A stretch of 64,000 bases of DNA from CBDBFH01 sp965204775 (lineage in GTDB: Bacteria; Pseudomonadota; Alphaproteobacteria; JAPOUT01; G958296285). The stretch is from NCBI GenBank assembly GCA_965204775.1, contig CBDBFH010000011.1, positions 1-64,000 of the forward strand, given 5' to 3'. How positions within the stretch are numbered: position 1 is the first letter of the stretch; each line of letters starts with the position of its first letter. Positions 55,136-63,733 of the stretch are shown here, in pieces. The notes below the pieces were generated by a model that was not told the DNA's origin, ran no database searches, and saw nothing but the letters and a program-made list of their open reading frames with translations. Both the position numbers and the translations under genes were made by a program.

Positions 55136-57013
55136 GTGGGTGAGGACGCATTTGACGTAATCGTGGTCGGCGGCGGTCATGCCGGCTGCGAGGCCGCCGC
55201 GGCCAGCGCCCGGCTGGGGGCGCGCACCCTGCTTTTGACTCACAGACGCGCAACGATCGGAGCCTTGTCGTGCAATCCGGCGGTCGGCGGGGTCGGCAAG
55301 GGCCATCTGGTGCGCGAGGTCGATGCGCTGGACGGCCTGATCGGGCGGGTGGCCGACCGGGCCGGATTGCATTTCCGCCTTCTGAATCGCAGCCGCGGCC
55401 CGGCGGTGCGCGGGCCGCGGGTGCAGACCGACCGGCGGCGCTATGCCCGCGCCATGCGGCTGGCGCTGGCGCAGCAGGCGAATCTTGACGTATGGGAAGG
55501 CGCCGCCGAAAAATTGTTGATTGAAAAAGGGCGCTGCGCCGGAGTCGCCGACGAAAAGGGGCGGGTCTTTCGCAGCCGGGCGGTCGTCTTGACTACGGGG
55601 ACGTTTTTGCGCGGGCGCATCCATATCGGGGCGCGCAACTTCCCGGCGGGGCGAATCGGCGAGGGGCCGGCGCTGGGCCTGTCCGGGCAGCTTTATGAAC
55701 TGGGGCTGAAACTGGGCCGCCTCAAGACCGGGACGCCGCCCCGGCTGGACGGGCGGACGATAGACTGGGCGGCCCTCGCCCCCCAGCCCGGCGATGCGCA
55801 GCCGGTTGCGCTCTCCTTCATGACCCGGAGCATTCCGGCGCGCCAGATGGTCTGCCGCCTGACCCGGACCACGCCGCAAACCCATGCCGTGATCGAAGAA
55901 AATCTGCGCGCCTCGCCGATCTATTCCGGGCAGATCGAAAGCACCGGCCCGCGCTACTGCCCCTCGATTGAGGACAAAATCGCCCGCTTTGCCGGGCGGA
56001 CCCATCACCAGATTTTCCTGGAGCCGGAGGGCCGCGACGATCCGGCGATCTATCCCAACGGGATTTCGACCGCGCTGCCCGAAGCGGTTCAAAAAAAGTT
56101 TCTGGCCACCATTCCCGGTCTGGAAAGGGCGCGGATTGTGCAATTCGGCTATGCGATTGAGTATGACTATATTGATCCGCGCGAACTGACCGCAGGCCTT
56201 GAGGTCCGGAAACTGCCCGGCCTTTATCTTGCCGGTCAGATCAACGGCACGACCGGCTATGAAGAGGCGGCGGCGCTGGGGCTGGCGGCGGGCCTTGATG
56301 CGGCGCAGGCCGCCGGTGGCGCGCCGCCCGGGCGGCGCGCCGCCTTTCTGTGCGACCGCTCCCGCTCCTATATCGGCGTTTTGATCGAAGACCTGATCAC
56401 CCGCGGGGTCAGCGAACCCTATCGCATGTTGACGGCGCGAGCCGAATACCGCCTGAGCCTGCGCGCCGACAATGCCGATCAGCGTCTCACCCCCGCCGGA
56501 ATCGGTTTGGGCTGCGTCGGCCCGGCCCGCGCCCGGCGCTGGCGCAAATTTGCCGCCGAACTGGACGAGGCGCGCAACTTGGCGCAAGACTTGCGCCTCT
56601 CCCCAAAACAGGCCCGCGCCCGGGGCCTGAAAGTCAATCAGGACGGAAGACGGCGCAACCTGTCCGAACTTCTCGCCCTGCCGGGGATGGGCTGGCGCAA
56701 GGCGCAAGCGCTCTGGCCGCAATTGGCGCGCCTGTCGGCGCGCGCCGCCGAACAGATCGTCATCGACTCGCTCTATGCCGGGTATCTCTCCCGCCAGGAG
56801 GCCGACATTCGCGCCTTGCGGCGCGATCAGGCGCTCAAACTGCCCGCCGGACTGGATTACGCGGCGCTGGACGGCCTTTCGGCGGAAGCGCGGCAGAAAT
56901 TGGCCGCGCGCCGTCCGGCCAATCTGGCCCAGGCCGCCCGGATCGAGGGCGTCACCCCCGCCGCGCTGGCCGCCCTGCTCGTCCATGCCCGCCGCCTCCG
57001 CTCCCCGGCTTGA
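55136..57013 (+). CDS. mnmG: tRNA uridine-5-carboxymethylaminomethyl synthesis enzyme MnmG
   Basis: FAD-dependent partner of MnmE. The 625-residue protein has the dinucleotide motif VIVVGGGHAGCEAAAASARLG at the start, the signature SCNPAVGGVGKGHLVREVDALDG, GPRYCPSIEDKI, and AGQINGTTGYEEAAALG. GTG at 55136 is the only suitable start: nearby ATGs are out of frame. The rsmG start overlaps its end by 29 bp. Confidence 0.98.
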   Translation: MGEDAFDVIVVGGGHAGCEAAAASARLGARTLLLTHRRATIGALSCNPAVGGVGKGHLVREVDALDGLIGRVADRAGLHFRLLNRSRGPAVRGPRVQTDRRRYARAMRLALAQQANLDVWEGAAEKLLIEKGRCAGVADEKGRVFRSRAVVLTTGTFLRGRIHIGARNFPAGRIGEGPALGLSGQLYELGLKLGRLKTGTPPRLDGRTIDWAALAPQPGDAQPVALSFMTRSIPARQMVCRLTRTTPQTHAVIEENLRASPIYSGQIESTGPRYCPSIEDKIARFAGRTHHQIFLEPEGRDDPAIYPNGISTALPEAVQKKFLATIPGLERARIVQFGYAIEYDYIDPRELTAGLEVRKLPGLYLAGQINGTTGYEEAAALGLAAGLDAAQAAGGAPPGRRAAFLCDRSRSYIGVLIEDLITRGVSEPYRMLTARAEYRLSLRADNADQRLTPAGIGLGCVGPARARRWRKFAAELDEARNLAQDLRLSPKQARARGLKVNQDGRRRNLSELLALPGMGWRKAQALWPQLARLSARAAEQIVIDSLYAGYLSRQEADIRALRRDQALKLPAGLDYAALDGLSAEARQKLAARRPANLAQAARIEGVTPAALAALLVHARRLRSPA

Positions 57014-57638
57014 CCCGGCCCCGCCCTGGCCGGACTGGCTGGATGTTTCACATGAAACACTGGCCCGGCTGGAAGCCTATGAGGACTTCGTGCAAATCTG
57101 GGGGGCGCGCCTCAATCTGCTCTCCCGGCGCGACCTGATTCAGATTCGCACCCGGCATATTCTCGATTCCGCCCAGCTTCCCGCCCTCGCCCCGCAGGCG
57201 CGCAACTGGCTTGATCTGGGAAGCGGCGCAGGCTTTCCCGGTCTGGTCGTCGCCATCCTCCTCCGCCACCGGCCCGGCGCGCAGGTCCGCCTGATTGAGC
57301 GCAACCGCCGCAAAGCCGCCTTTTTGCGCGAGGCGATCCGCATGACCGCCGCCGCCGCGCAAGTCGAATGCGCGCCCGCCGAGCAGGCCGCCCCCGCCCC
57401 GCCCCCCGACGTCATCACCGCCCGCGCGCTCGCGCCCCTGCCGCGCCTGCTCGCTTTGGCCCGGCCCTTTTTCGGCCCCCCGACCATCGCCCTTTTCCAC
57501 AAAGGCCGGGGCCTGTCACGGGAATTGACGCAGGCGCAAAGAGATTGGAGAATCAGGAGTGAGCGAATCAAAAGCCGCACCGATCCGAAAGCGGTCATCT
57601 TGAAGGTGAGGGGTCTGGAGCCTCGTGTCAGCGCCTGA
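56985..57638 (+). CDS. rsmG: 16S rRNA (guanine-527-N7) methyltransferase RsmG
   Basis: SAM-dependent methyltransferase of 217 residues. The SAM loop is LDLGSGAGFPGLVVAIL, preceded by WGARLNLLSRRDL and followed by LIERNRRKAAFLREA. ATG at 56985 overlaps the mnmG end by 29 bp; longer frames lie inside mnmG. The N-terminal V-S-H-E-T is encoded by parS site 2; many alphaproteobacterial RsmG proteins have V-S-R-E-T here, which would encode a consensus parS. Confidence 0.97.
   Translation: MPAASAPRLDPAPPWPDWLDVSHETLARLEAYEDFVQIWGARLNLLSRRDLIQIRTRHILDSAQLPALAPQARNWLDLGSGAGFPGLVVAILLRHRPGAQVRLIERNRRKAAFLREAIRMTAAAAQVECAPAEQAAPAPPPDVITARALAPLPRLLALARPFFGPPTIALFHKGRGLSRELTQAQRDWRIRSERIKSRTDPKAVILKVRGLEPRVSA
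57044..57059. promoter_or_regulatory. parS: parS site 2 inside rsmG
   Basis: TGTTTCACATGAAACA, the exact reverse complement of site 1 and one base from the 16-bp consensus. It lies in the start of the rsmG coding sequence, 1.97 kb from site 1. A ParB-binding site in this codon position is common in alphaproteobacteria. Confidence 0.85.
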
Positions 57639-58581
57639 AGAATCCCTTGACCAGGACGCGCCGTCCGCCCCCCCGGTCGGACCGGTCGCACCGGTCGCAC
57701 CGGTCGCACCGGAGCGGAGAACATGGATGGCCGTCGTCAATCAGAAGGGCGGAGTCGGCAAGACCACGACCGCGGTCAATCTGGCCGCCGGTCTGGCGGC
57801 GGCGGGCCGGAAAGTCCTCCTGATCGATCTTGATCCGCAAGGCAACGCCAGCACCGGACTGGGCTTCGAGGCCGGTCAGCGCCGCCCCTCTTCCGGCGAT
57901 TTCCTGCAGGGCGCGGCCCCGCAGGAGGTCGTCCGTCCCTCGGTCATACCGGGTCTGACCGTCATCCCGGCCTGCGACGACCTCCTCGCCGTCGAGCGTG
58001 ATCTGGCCGCTCTCCCCGCCCCGGCCCATGCCTTGCGCGCCGCGCTGGCGCGCTTGCCGGACGGCCCGGATGGACCGGAGTGGATTTTCGCCGATTGTCC
58101 GCCCGGCCTCTCCCTTCTGACGATCAATGCCCTTGCCGCCCTGCCCTGGCTCCTGATCCCCCTTCAATGCGAATTCTTCGCCCTGGAAGGGTTAAGCCAG
58201 ATTCTGCGCACGGTCGAACAGACCCGCGCCTCCCTCAATCCGGCGCTGGCCGTCCATGGCGTTTTGATGACCATGTTCGACCGGCGCAATCGCCTGTCTG
58301 CGCAAGTCGCCGAAGATGTCCGCGCCCATCTGGGGGCGCAGGTCTACCGGACCATGATCCCGCGCAATGTCCGCCTGTCCGAGGCCCCCTCGCATGGCAA
58401 GCCGGCCCTGCTCTATGATCGCGACTGCGCCGGCAGCCGCGCCTATCTGGAACTGGCCGGAGAAATCCTCGACCGGCACAGCCGCATCAAGACTCGCGGC
58501 CCGGCGGCTTGCGCCGAAACCGCGCGCGCGGCGGTCACGCATGGCGTTGCCGCGCGTGGCGTCGGGGAACATCTCCCATGA
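57625..58581 (+). CDS. parA: Chromosome partitioning ATPase ParA
   Basis: Walker-type ATPase that moves ParB-parS complexes. From GTG at 57625 the protein is 318 residues with a deviant Walker A KGGVGKTT (40-47), LLIDLDPQGNASTGLG, DCPPGLSLLTINAL and VRLSEAPSHGKPALLYD. ATG at 57727 (MAVVNQKGG) is a strong alternative start with GGAG upstream; the first 34 residues are then untranslated and consist largely of a 9-bp tandem repeat. The start overlaps rsmG by 14 bp. parB follows after 18 bp. Confidence 0.96.
   Translation: MSAPEESLDQDAPSAPPVGPVAPVAPVAPERRTWMAVVNQKGGVGKTTTAVNLAAGLAAAGRKVLLIDLDPQGNASTGLGFEAGQRRPSSGDFLQGAAPQEVVRPSVIPGLTVIPACDDLLAVERDLAALPAPAHALRAALARLPDGPDGPEWIFADCPPGLSLLTINALAALPWLLIPLQCEFFALEGLSQILRTVEQTRASLNPALAVHGVLMTMFDRRNRLSAQVAEDVRAHLGAQVYRTMIPRNVRLSEAPSHGKPALLYDRDCAGSRAYLELAGEILDRHSRIKTRGPAACAETARAAVTHGVAARGVGEHLP
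57673..57708. repeat. 9-bp tandem repeat at the parA 5' end
   Basis: Four in-frame units CCGGTCGGA, then CCGGTCGCA three times, span 57673-57708 and encode P-V-G and P-V-A repeats if the GTG start of parA is used. Identical units suggest recent slippage. They lie between the two candidate parA starts. Confidence 0.85.
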
Positions 58582-58599
58582 ATCTCACATGAATCGCTC

Positions 58600-59535
58600 A
58601 TGAGCCGGAATCCTGTTGCCAATTCTGCGCGCCGGGCTTTGGGCCGGGGTCTGTCCGATCTTCTGGGCGATCTGGCCCGCCCCGCCGCCGCGCCGGGCGT
58701 TGCGCCGCCGCCCGCCGCCGGTCTGCGCCAGACGTTGCGTGAAGTGCCGCTGGCCTTTTTGCGCCCCGGCCCGTTTCAGCCGCGGCGGCATTTCGGCGAA
58801 GAGGAGATCGCCCAACTCGCCCGCTCGCTGGCCGCGCAAGGTCTGGTTCAGCCGATTCTGGTGCGCCCGCGCGCGGCGAATCTCTATGAAATTGTCGCCG
58901 GGGAGCGCCGCTTCCGCGCCGCGCAAAAGGCGGGGCTGCATAAGGTGCCGGTCGTCATCCGCGAGGTTTCGGATCAAGAGGCGCTCGAAATCGCGCTGGT
59001 CGAAAATCTGCAGCGCGCCGCCCTTACCCCGGTCGAAGAAGCCCGCGCCCTCGACCGCCTGCGCCGCGACTTCGGCCATAGTCAGGAAGAAATCGCCCGC
59101 GCGCTGGGCCGAAGCCGCGCCTATGTCGCCAATATGGTGCGCCTGCTCGCCCTGCCCGCCCCGCTCTTGCGGATGATCGAGGAGGGGCGATTGTCTGCCG
59201 GCCATGCCCGCGCGCTTTTGGCCGCGCCGGACCCGGAGGCGCTGGCCCGCGCCGTGCTGGCGCGCGGCCTCAATGTTCGCCAGACCGAGAGGCTCGCGCA
59301 AAGCGCGGCGGGGGGGAAAAGCGCCGGGGCCAAAAACCGGGCGGGGGCGCCCGATCTGGCCGCGCGCGACTTTGCGCAGCGCCTTTCCGGGCAACTGGGC
59401 CTGCCTGTGCGTCTGGTTGCGCGCCGGGGCGGAGGGGAGTTGCGCATCGCTTGGCGCGGTCTGGATCAGCTGGAAGATCTGGCCCGGCGGCTTTCCCGCC
59501 CCCCCGCCCCGCCGGGCGCACCCGGCGGGCGGTGA
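58600..59535 (+). CDS. parB: Chromosome partitioning protein ParB
   Basis: CTP-dependent clamp that loads at parS. The 311-residue protein has the N-terminal ALGRGLSDLLGD, the CTP-binding motif GERRFRAA (101-108), ALVENLQRA, a helix-turn-helix (SQEEIARALGRSRAYVANMVRLL) reading parS, and a C-terminal dimerisation region (ARDFAQRLSGQLGLPVRLV). The Pro/Gly tail overlaps the convergent holA by 70 bp. Confidence 0.97.
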   Translation: MSRNPVANSARRALGRGLSDLLGDLARPAAAPGVAPPPAAGLRQTLREVPLAFLRPGPFQPRRHFGEEEIAQLARSLAAQGLVQPILVRPRAANLYEIVAGERRFRAAQKAGLHKVPVVIREVSDQEALEIALVENLQRAALTPVEEARALDRLRRDFGHSQEEIARALGRSRAYVANMVRLLALPAPLLRMIEEGRLSAGHARALLAAPDPEALARAVLARGLNVRQTERLAQSAAGGKSAGAKNRAGAPDLAARDFAQRLSGQLGLPVRLVARRGGGELRIAWRGLDQLEDLARRLSRPPAPPGAPGGR

Positions 59536-60581
59536 GTGCGCCGCCGGGCGTAAATCGCCAGCGCAAACAGAGCCTGATGGGCCAGCGTCTGTCCGGGCGC
59601 GCCGGTTCGGCGCTGGGCCGCCGCCGTCTGCCAGAGCGCCCGGCAGGCCGCCGCCGCGCGCGCCTGCGGCCAGACCCGGCATTGGCGGACAAAGGGCGGG
59701 ACGCGGGAAAAGTGAAGCGGCGGCCTGAATCCGGCGGCGATCTCCTCGGCTGAGCGGCCTTGCGCCTGCTCGCCGGCGGCGAAATAGAGGCGCTGAAAAT
59801 GACGTTGCGCGGCGGCGATCAGCGCCGCCGGACTGACCCCGCCGCCCTCCAGCCGGGCGAGCGCGCGGCCCAGCCCGGCCATCTCGCCGCCGGCGCAGGC
59901 ATAGACCGCATCCTCAATCCCGCTCATGCCGCCGTCGCCGGTCGCGGCCTCGACCATCTGCAGACTGATCGTCTTTTGCCCTTCATGCGGCCCGAAGCCG
60001 CCGCAATAAAGAATCAGCTTTTCAATCTCGCTTTCCGAAACCCCGCGATCCGCCCCCAGCCGACCGACCAAAAACTCCAGCGCGCCGGGATCGATGGTCA
60101 AACCGCGCGCGCGCAGGCGGCTGCGCGCCAATTGCGCCAGCTGCGCCGGGCTGTCGGCATAGCAGGCCAGCGCCGCGCAAGCTTTTTCCCGCTCGGCCAG
60201 TTGCCGCAATTTCGAGCGCGGCGCAAGCGGCCCCGCCTCCAGGATCACCACCCCGTCCTCCTGAGAGTTTTGAGGCGTTCGCAAAAGCTCTTCCAGCGCC
60301 CGGGCCGCCTTCTCCTCGGCCCCGCTTACCCGAATCGCCGCCCGCCCGCCGCCCAGAACCGGACTGGCCGCCTCTTGCGCGAGAAGATGAGGATTCTCCG
60401 CCAGCGCCTCCGGGGAAAGCCGCCGGTGGCGAAAATCATTGTCCTCTCCGGCGATCCGGCTGGCCAGCGCCCGGCCCCGCAGGCGGACCAGACCTGCATC
60501 GGGGCCATAGATCAAGGCGGCGCGCAACCCCGGCGGCGGGTCGCGGAGGAAGGCTTCGATCTCGCGCGGGCGCAGCTTCAT
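59466..60581 (-). CDS. holA: DNA polymerase III delta subunit
   Basis: Clamp-loader subunit that opens the beta clamp. The 371-residue protein starts MKLRPREIEAFLRDPPPGLRAALIYGPDAGLVRLRG. It has the RVSGAEEKAARALEELL and LGADRGVSESEIEKLILYCGG segments seen in HolA. The last ~25 residues are Arg/Pro/Gly-rich and overlap parB. Its start overlaps the lptE stop by 4 nt; leuS-lptE-holA-(parB) is the usual alphaproteobacterial order. Confidence 0.94.
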   Translation of the reverse strand: MKLRPREIEAFLRDPPPGLRAALIYGPDAGLVRLRGRALASRIAGEDNDFRHRRLSPEALAENPHLLAQEAASPVLGGGRAAIRVSGAEEKAARALEELLRTPQNSQEDGVVILEAGPLAPRSKLRQLAEREKACAALACYADSPAQLAQLARSRLRARGLTIDPGALEFLVGRLGADRGVSESEIEKLILYCGGFGPHEGQKTISLQMVEAATGDGGMSGIEDAVYACAGGEMAGLGRALARLEGGGVSPAALIAAAQRHFQRLYFAAGEQAQGRSAEEIAAGFRPPLHFSRVPPFVRQCRVWPQARAAAACRALWQTAAAQRRTGAPGQTLAHQALFALAIYARRRTHRPPGAPGGAGGRESRRARSSS

Positions 60582-61138
60582 GGCCGGTCGCCGGTCTGCG
60601 CCTGCGCCGCCTGCCGGTGGAGAAAGCCCGCCACCCGCGCGCCGATATCCTCGGCCAGAATGCGCATCGCCCGCGCCCGCGCATTCTGGCGCGCCGTCAC
60701 ATTGGCGAATTCGGAGGCGATCCGGTCATAAGAGGCCGCCGCCCGGCTGCGCCCGGTCCAGTCCTGGCGCACCGCCGCCGCCCCGTCCGCCCCGCCCGGC
60801 GTCTCCAGATGATAGCGCGCCGAGAGAATGAAACTGCGCCGGGTGACTTTGGCGTCGCGGCGGATCAGCACGTCGCGCTCGTCCAGAGTGAGCGCGATCA
60901 CCAGCCGGGCGCTCTTCGCGCCGCCCGCCCCGAAGCGGCGCACCAGTTGCTGCTTGAGAATATCGCCCGCCCCGGTCGCCGGGGTTGCGATTTCAATCCC
61001 GCGCAGCTGCGCGCGGATGTCGGGCCGGTCGTCCAGCGGCAGGTAAAGCGGGCGGAACCCGCAGCCGCCCGCCAAAAGCACAATGCCCGCCGCGCCGGCC
61101 CGGAGCCGGTTCGCCCGCAATGTTTTAAACCACGACAT
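60578..61138 (-). CDS. lptE: LPS-assembly lipoprotein LptE
   Basis: Outer-membrane lipoprotein that plugs LptD in LPS export. The 186-residue protein has a short signal with lipobox LAGGC (Cys 26), then GFRPLYLPLD and a conserved C-terminal helix (ANVTARQNARARAMRILAEDI). ATG at 61138 overlaps the leuS stop by 14 bp; extension to 61273 lies within leuS. Presence of LptE implies LPS. Divergence of the family makes sequence support moderate, but the leuS-lptE-holA context is strong. Confidence 0.9.
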   Translation of the reverse strand: MSWFKTLRANRLRAGAAGIVLLAGGCGFRPLYLPLDDRPDIRAQLRGIEIATPATGAGDILKQQLVRRFGAGGAKSARLVIALTLDERDVLIRRDAKVTRRSFILSARYHLETPGGADGAAAVRQDWTGRSRAAASYDRIASEFANVTARQNARARAMRILAEDIGARVAGFLHRQAAQAQTGDRP

Positions 61139-63686
61139 TGACGATTCGCCCCGGCACGACGATAACTTTGCGCGGGGCGGGGGTCTGCGCCGCTTCCAGC
61201 GCGCGGCGCACGGCGGGCAGGTCGAGCGCCGCCGCCTCGGCCTCGCCGCGCGAGGCCTGCGCGGCCAGTTCAATCTCGCCGCGCCGCTTGCCGTTGACCT
61301 GAACCGCCAGCCGGATCGTCGCGCGGGCGAGCAGCGCGGCTTCGGCTTGCGGCCAGGGCGTTTGCGCCGCCAGCGTCTGATGACCCAGCCGCCGCCAGCA
61401 GGTCTCGGCCAGATGCGGGCACATCGGCGCGATCATCAAGACCAGCAGGTCCAGCGCCTCGCGCAGGCCCGCGCTGCCCGACTCCCCGGGCTGCGCCGCG
61501 CTCAACAGATTGACCAGCTCATAAATCCGGGCGACCGCCCGGTTAAAGCCGCGCGCTTCAATGTCGCCGGTAACTCCGGCCAGCGCGCGATGGGCGGCCA
61601 TGCGCAACCTCTCCCCCCCCGCGCCCCTGGTCTTGCGGGCCGGGCGCGGGCCATGAAGATCGACCAGACGCCAGACGCGCTGGACAAAACGCGCCGCCCC
61701 TTCGATTCCCCCCGCCGACCAGATGATATCGCGCTCGGCGGGCGAGTCGGACAGCATGAACCAGCGCACCGCGTCGGCCCCGTAAGTCTCGACGAAGGCG
61801 TCAGGATAGACGACGTTGCGCTTCGACTTCGACATTTTTTCACTTGGCCCGATTCGCACCGCGCCGCCGCCGGGTTTGCGCGCCCGGCCTCCTTCGGCGA
61901 TCACCTCGTCGGGCGAAAGCCAGCTGCCGTCCGCGTCCTGATAGGTTTCGTGGCGCACCATGCCCTGCGTGAAAAGGCCGGCGAAGGGTTCGTCAACCGG
62001 CAGATGGCCGCTTTGCCGCATGGCCCGGGCAAAATAGCGCGCATAGAGAAGATGCAAAATCGCATGTTCGACCCCGCCCAGATATTCGTCGACCGGAAGC
62101 CAGTAGGCGGCGGCTTTGGGATCGGTCGGGCGCTGGGCGGAGGCCGCGCAAAAACGCGCGAAATACCAGGACGAATCGACAAACGTATCGAACGTGTCGG
62201 TCTCGCGCGCCGCCGCGCCGCCGCAGGCCGGGCAGGCCGCGTGCTTCCAGCTGGGATGGGCGTCCAGCGGATTGCCCTTGACGTCAAAGCGGACGTCTTC
62301 GGGCAGCGTAATCGGAAGATCGCCGCGCCGCGCCGGAACCGCGCCGCAGGCCTTGCAATGAATCACCGGAATCGGACAGCCCCAATAGCGCTGGCGCGAA
62401 ATGCCCCAGTCGCGCAAGCGCCAGCTGATCTCGCGCCGCCCGCGGCCTTGCGCCTCCAGGCGGCGGATGACCTCTTCGCCCGCCTGGCTGGCGCTCATGC
62501 CGTCCAAAAAATCGGAATTGCGCACAAACCCCTCCCCGGTATAAGCGCTTTCGCCGATCTGGAAATCCGCCTCTGCGCCGGGCGGAAAAATCACCGCCCG
62601 CACCGGAAGGCCCTCCCGGCGGGCGAAGTCCAGATCGCGCTGGTCATGCGCCGGGCAGCCGAAAATCGCTCCGGTCCCGTAATCCATCAAGACGAAATTC
62701 ACCGCGTAGACCGGCAAAAGCCGCCCTTCGACAAAGGGGTGAACCGCCTGCACCGGCAGGCGGCGTCCGCGCTTTTCCTCCGCCTCCGGCCCGGCGGCTT
62801 TCCCGCCCCCCCGCCCGCACTCCTCCAGAAAGCGCGCCAGTTCCCGGTCCTCCCGCGCCGCCTCCCGCGCCAGCGGATGATCGGGCGCCAGCGCGCAAAA
62901 ACTCGCCCCGAACAACGTATCAGGCCGGGTCGTAAACACCTCCAGTCTGCGCCCGGCCCTCGTCTTTCCGGTCAGCTCAAAGCCGAACGCCACGCCCTGC
63001 GAGCGCCCGATCCAGTTCTTCTGCATCAGGCGAACCTTCTCCGGCCAGCGCGCCAGCCCGTCCAGCCCGTCCAGCAACTCCTGCGCCATGCGCGAAATCT
63101 CCAAAAACCATTGCGTCAGCCGCCGCCGCTCCACCACCGCCCCCGACCGCCAGCCCCGCCCGTCGATCACCTGCTCATTGGCCAGAACCGTCTCCTCGAC
63201 CGGGTCCCAGTTGACCTCGGCCTGCTTGCGCGCGACAAACCCGCGCTCCAGAAAATCCAGAAACAGATTTTGCTGGTGCTTGCAGTAATCGGGGTCGCAG
63301 GTCGCAAATTCACGCGACCAGTCAAACGAAAAGCCCAGACGCTGCAACTGCGCGCGCATATGGCCGATATTGTCCCGCGTCCAGCGCGCCGGGTGGACGC
63401 CATGCGCGCGCGCCGCATTCTCCGCCGGAAGACCAAAGGCGTCCCAGCCCATCGGGTGCAAAACATTGAAGCCGCGCGCCCGCTTGTAGCGGGCCAGAAC
63501 ATCGCCCATCGTATAAAGGCGCACATGACCGACATGAATCCGCCCCGAAGGATAGGGAAACATCTCAAGGACGTAACATTTGGGAGCGGAATCTTTTTCA
63601 TCCGGATCGGCGGCGCGAAAACAGGCCCGCTCGGCCCAGACCTTCTGCCAATGAGGCTCGTGTTTTTGCGGATCGTAGCCGGACAT
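61125..63686 (-). CDS. leuS: Leucyl-tRNA synthetase
   Basis: Class Ia synthetase of 853 residues. The HIGH motif is IHVGH (in PYPSGRIHVGHVRLYTMGD, about residue 48), WDAFGLPAENAA follows, the editing domain contains TRPDTLFGASF, and KMSKSKRN is at about 615. A zinc-site-like CxxC pair (CKACG...CPACG) is in the insert. The start is at ATG 63686, 47 bp from the DUF3576 stop. Confidence 0.98.
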   Translation of the reverse strand: MSGYDPQKHEPHWQKVWAERACFRAADPDEKDSAPKCYVLEMFPYPSGRIHVGHVRLYTMGDVLARYKRARGFNVLHPMGWDAFGLPAENAARAHGVHPARWTRDNIGHMRAQLQRLGFSFDWSREFATCDPDYCKHQQNLFLDFLERGFVARKQAEVNWDPVEETVLANEQVIDGRGWRSGAVVERRRLTQWFLEISRMAQELLDGLDGLARWPEKVRLMQKNWIGRSQGVAFGFELTGKTRAGRRLEVFTTRPDTLFGASFCALAPDHPLAREAAREDRELARFLEECGRGGGKAAGPEAEEKRGRRLPVQAVHPFVEGRLLPVYAVNFVLMDYGTGAIFGCPAHDQRDLDFARREGLPVRAVIFPPGAEADFQIGESAYTGEGFVRNSDFLDGMSASQAGEEVIRRLEAQGRGRREISWRLRDWGISRQRYWGCPIPVIHCKACGAVPARRGDLPITLPEDVRFDVKGNPLDAHPSWKHAACPACGGAAARETDTFDTFVDSSWYFARFCAASAQRPTDPKAAAYWLPVDEYLGGVEHAILHLLYARYFARAMRQSGHLPVDEPFAGLFTQGMVRHETYQDADGSWLSPDEVIAEGGRARKPGGGAVRIGPSEKMSKSKRNVVYPDAFVETYGADAVRWFMLSDSPAERDIIWSAGGIEGAARFVQRVWRLVDLHGPRPARKTRGAGGERLRMAAHRALAGVTGDIEARGFNRAVARIYELVNLLSAAQPGESGSAGLREALDLLVLMIAPMCPHLAETCWRRLGHQTLAAQTPWPQAEAALLARATIRLAVQVNGKRRGEIELAAQASRGEAEAAALDLPAVRRALEAAQTPAPRKVIVVPGRIVNVVV

Positions 63687-63733
63687 GAGATGCGCGCCAA
63701 ACCCCGCCCTTCGCGGCCCGCCCGGCGCTCCGC

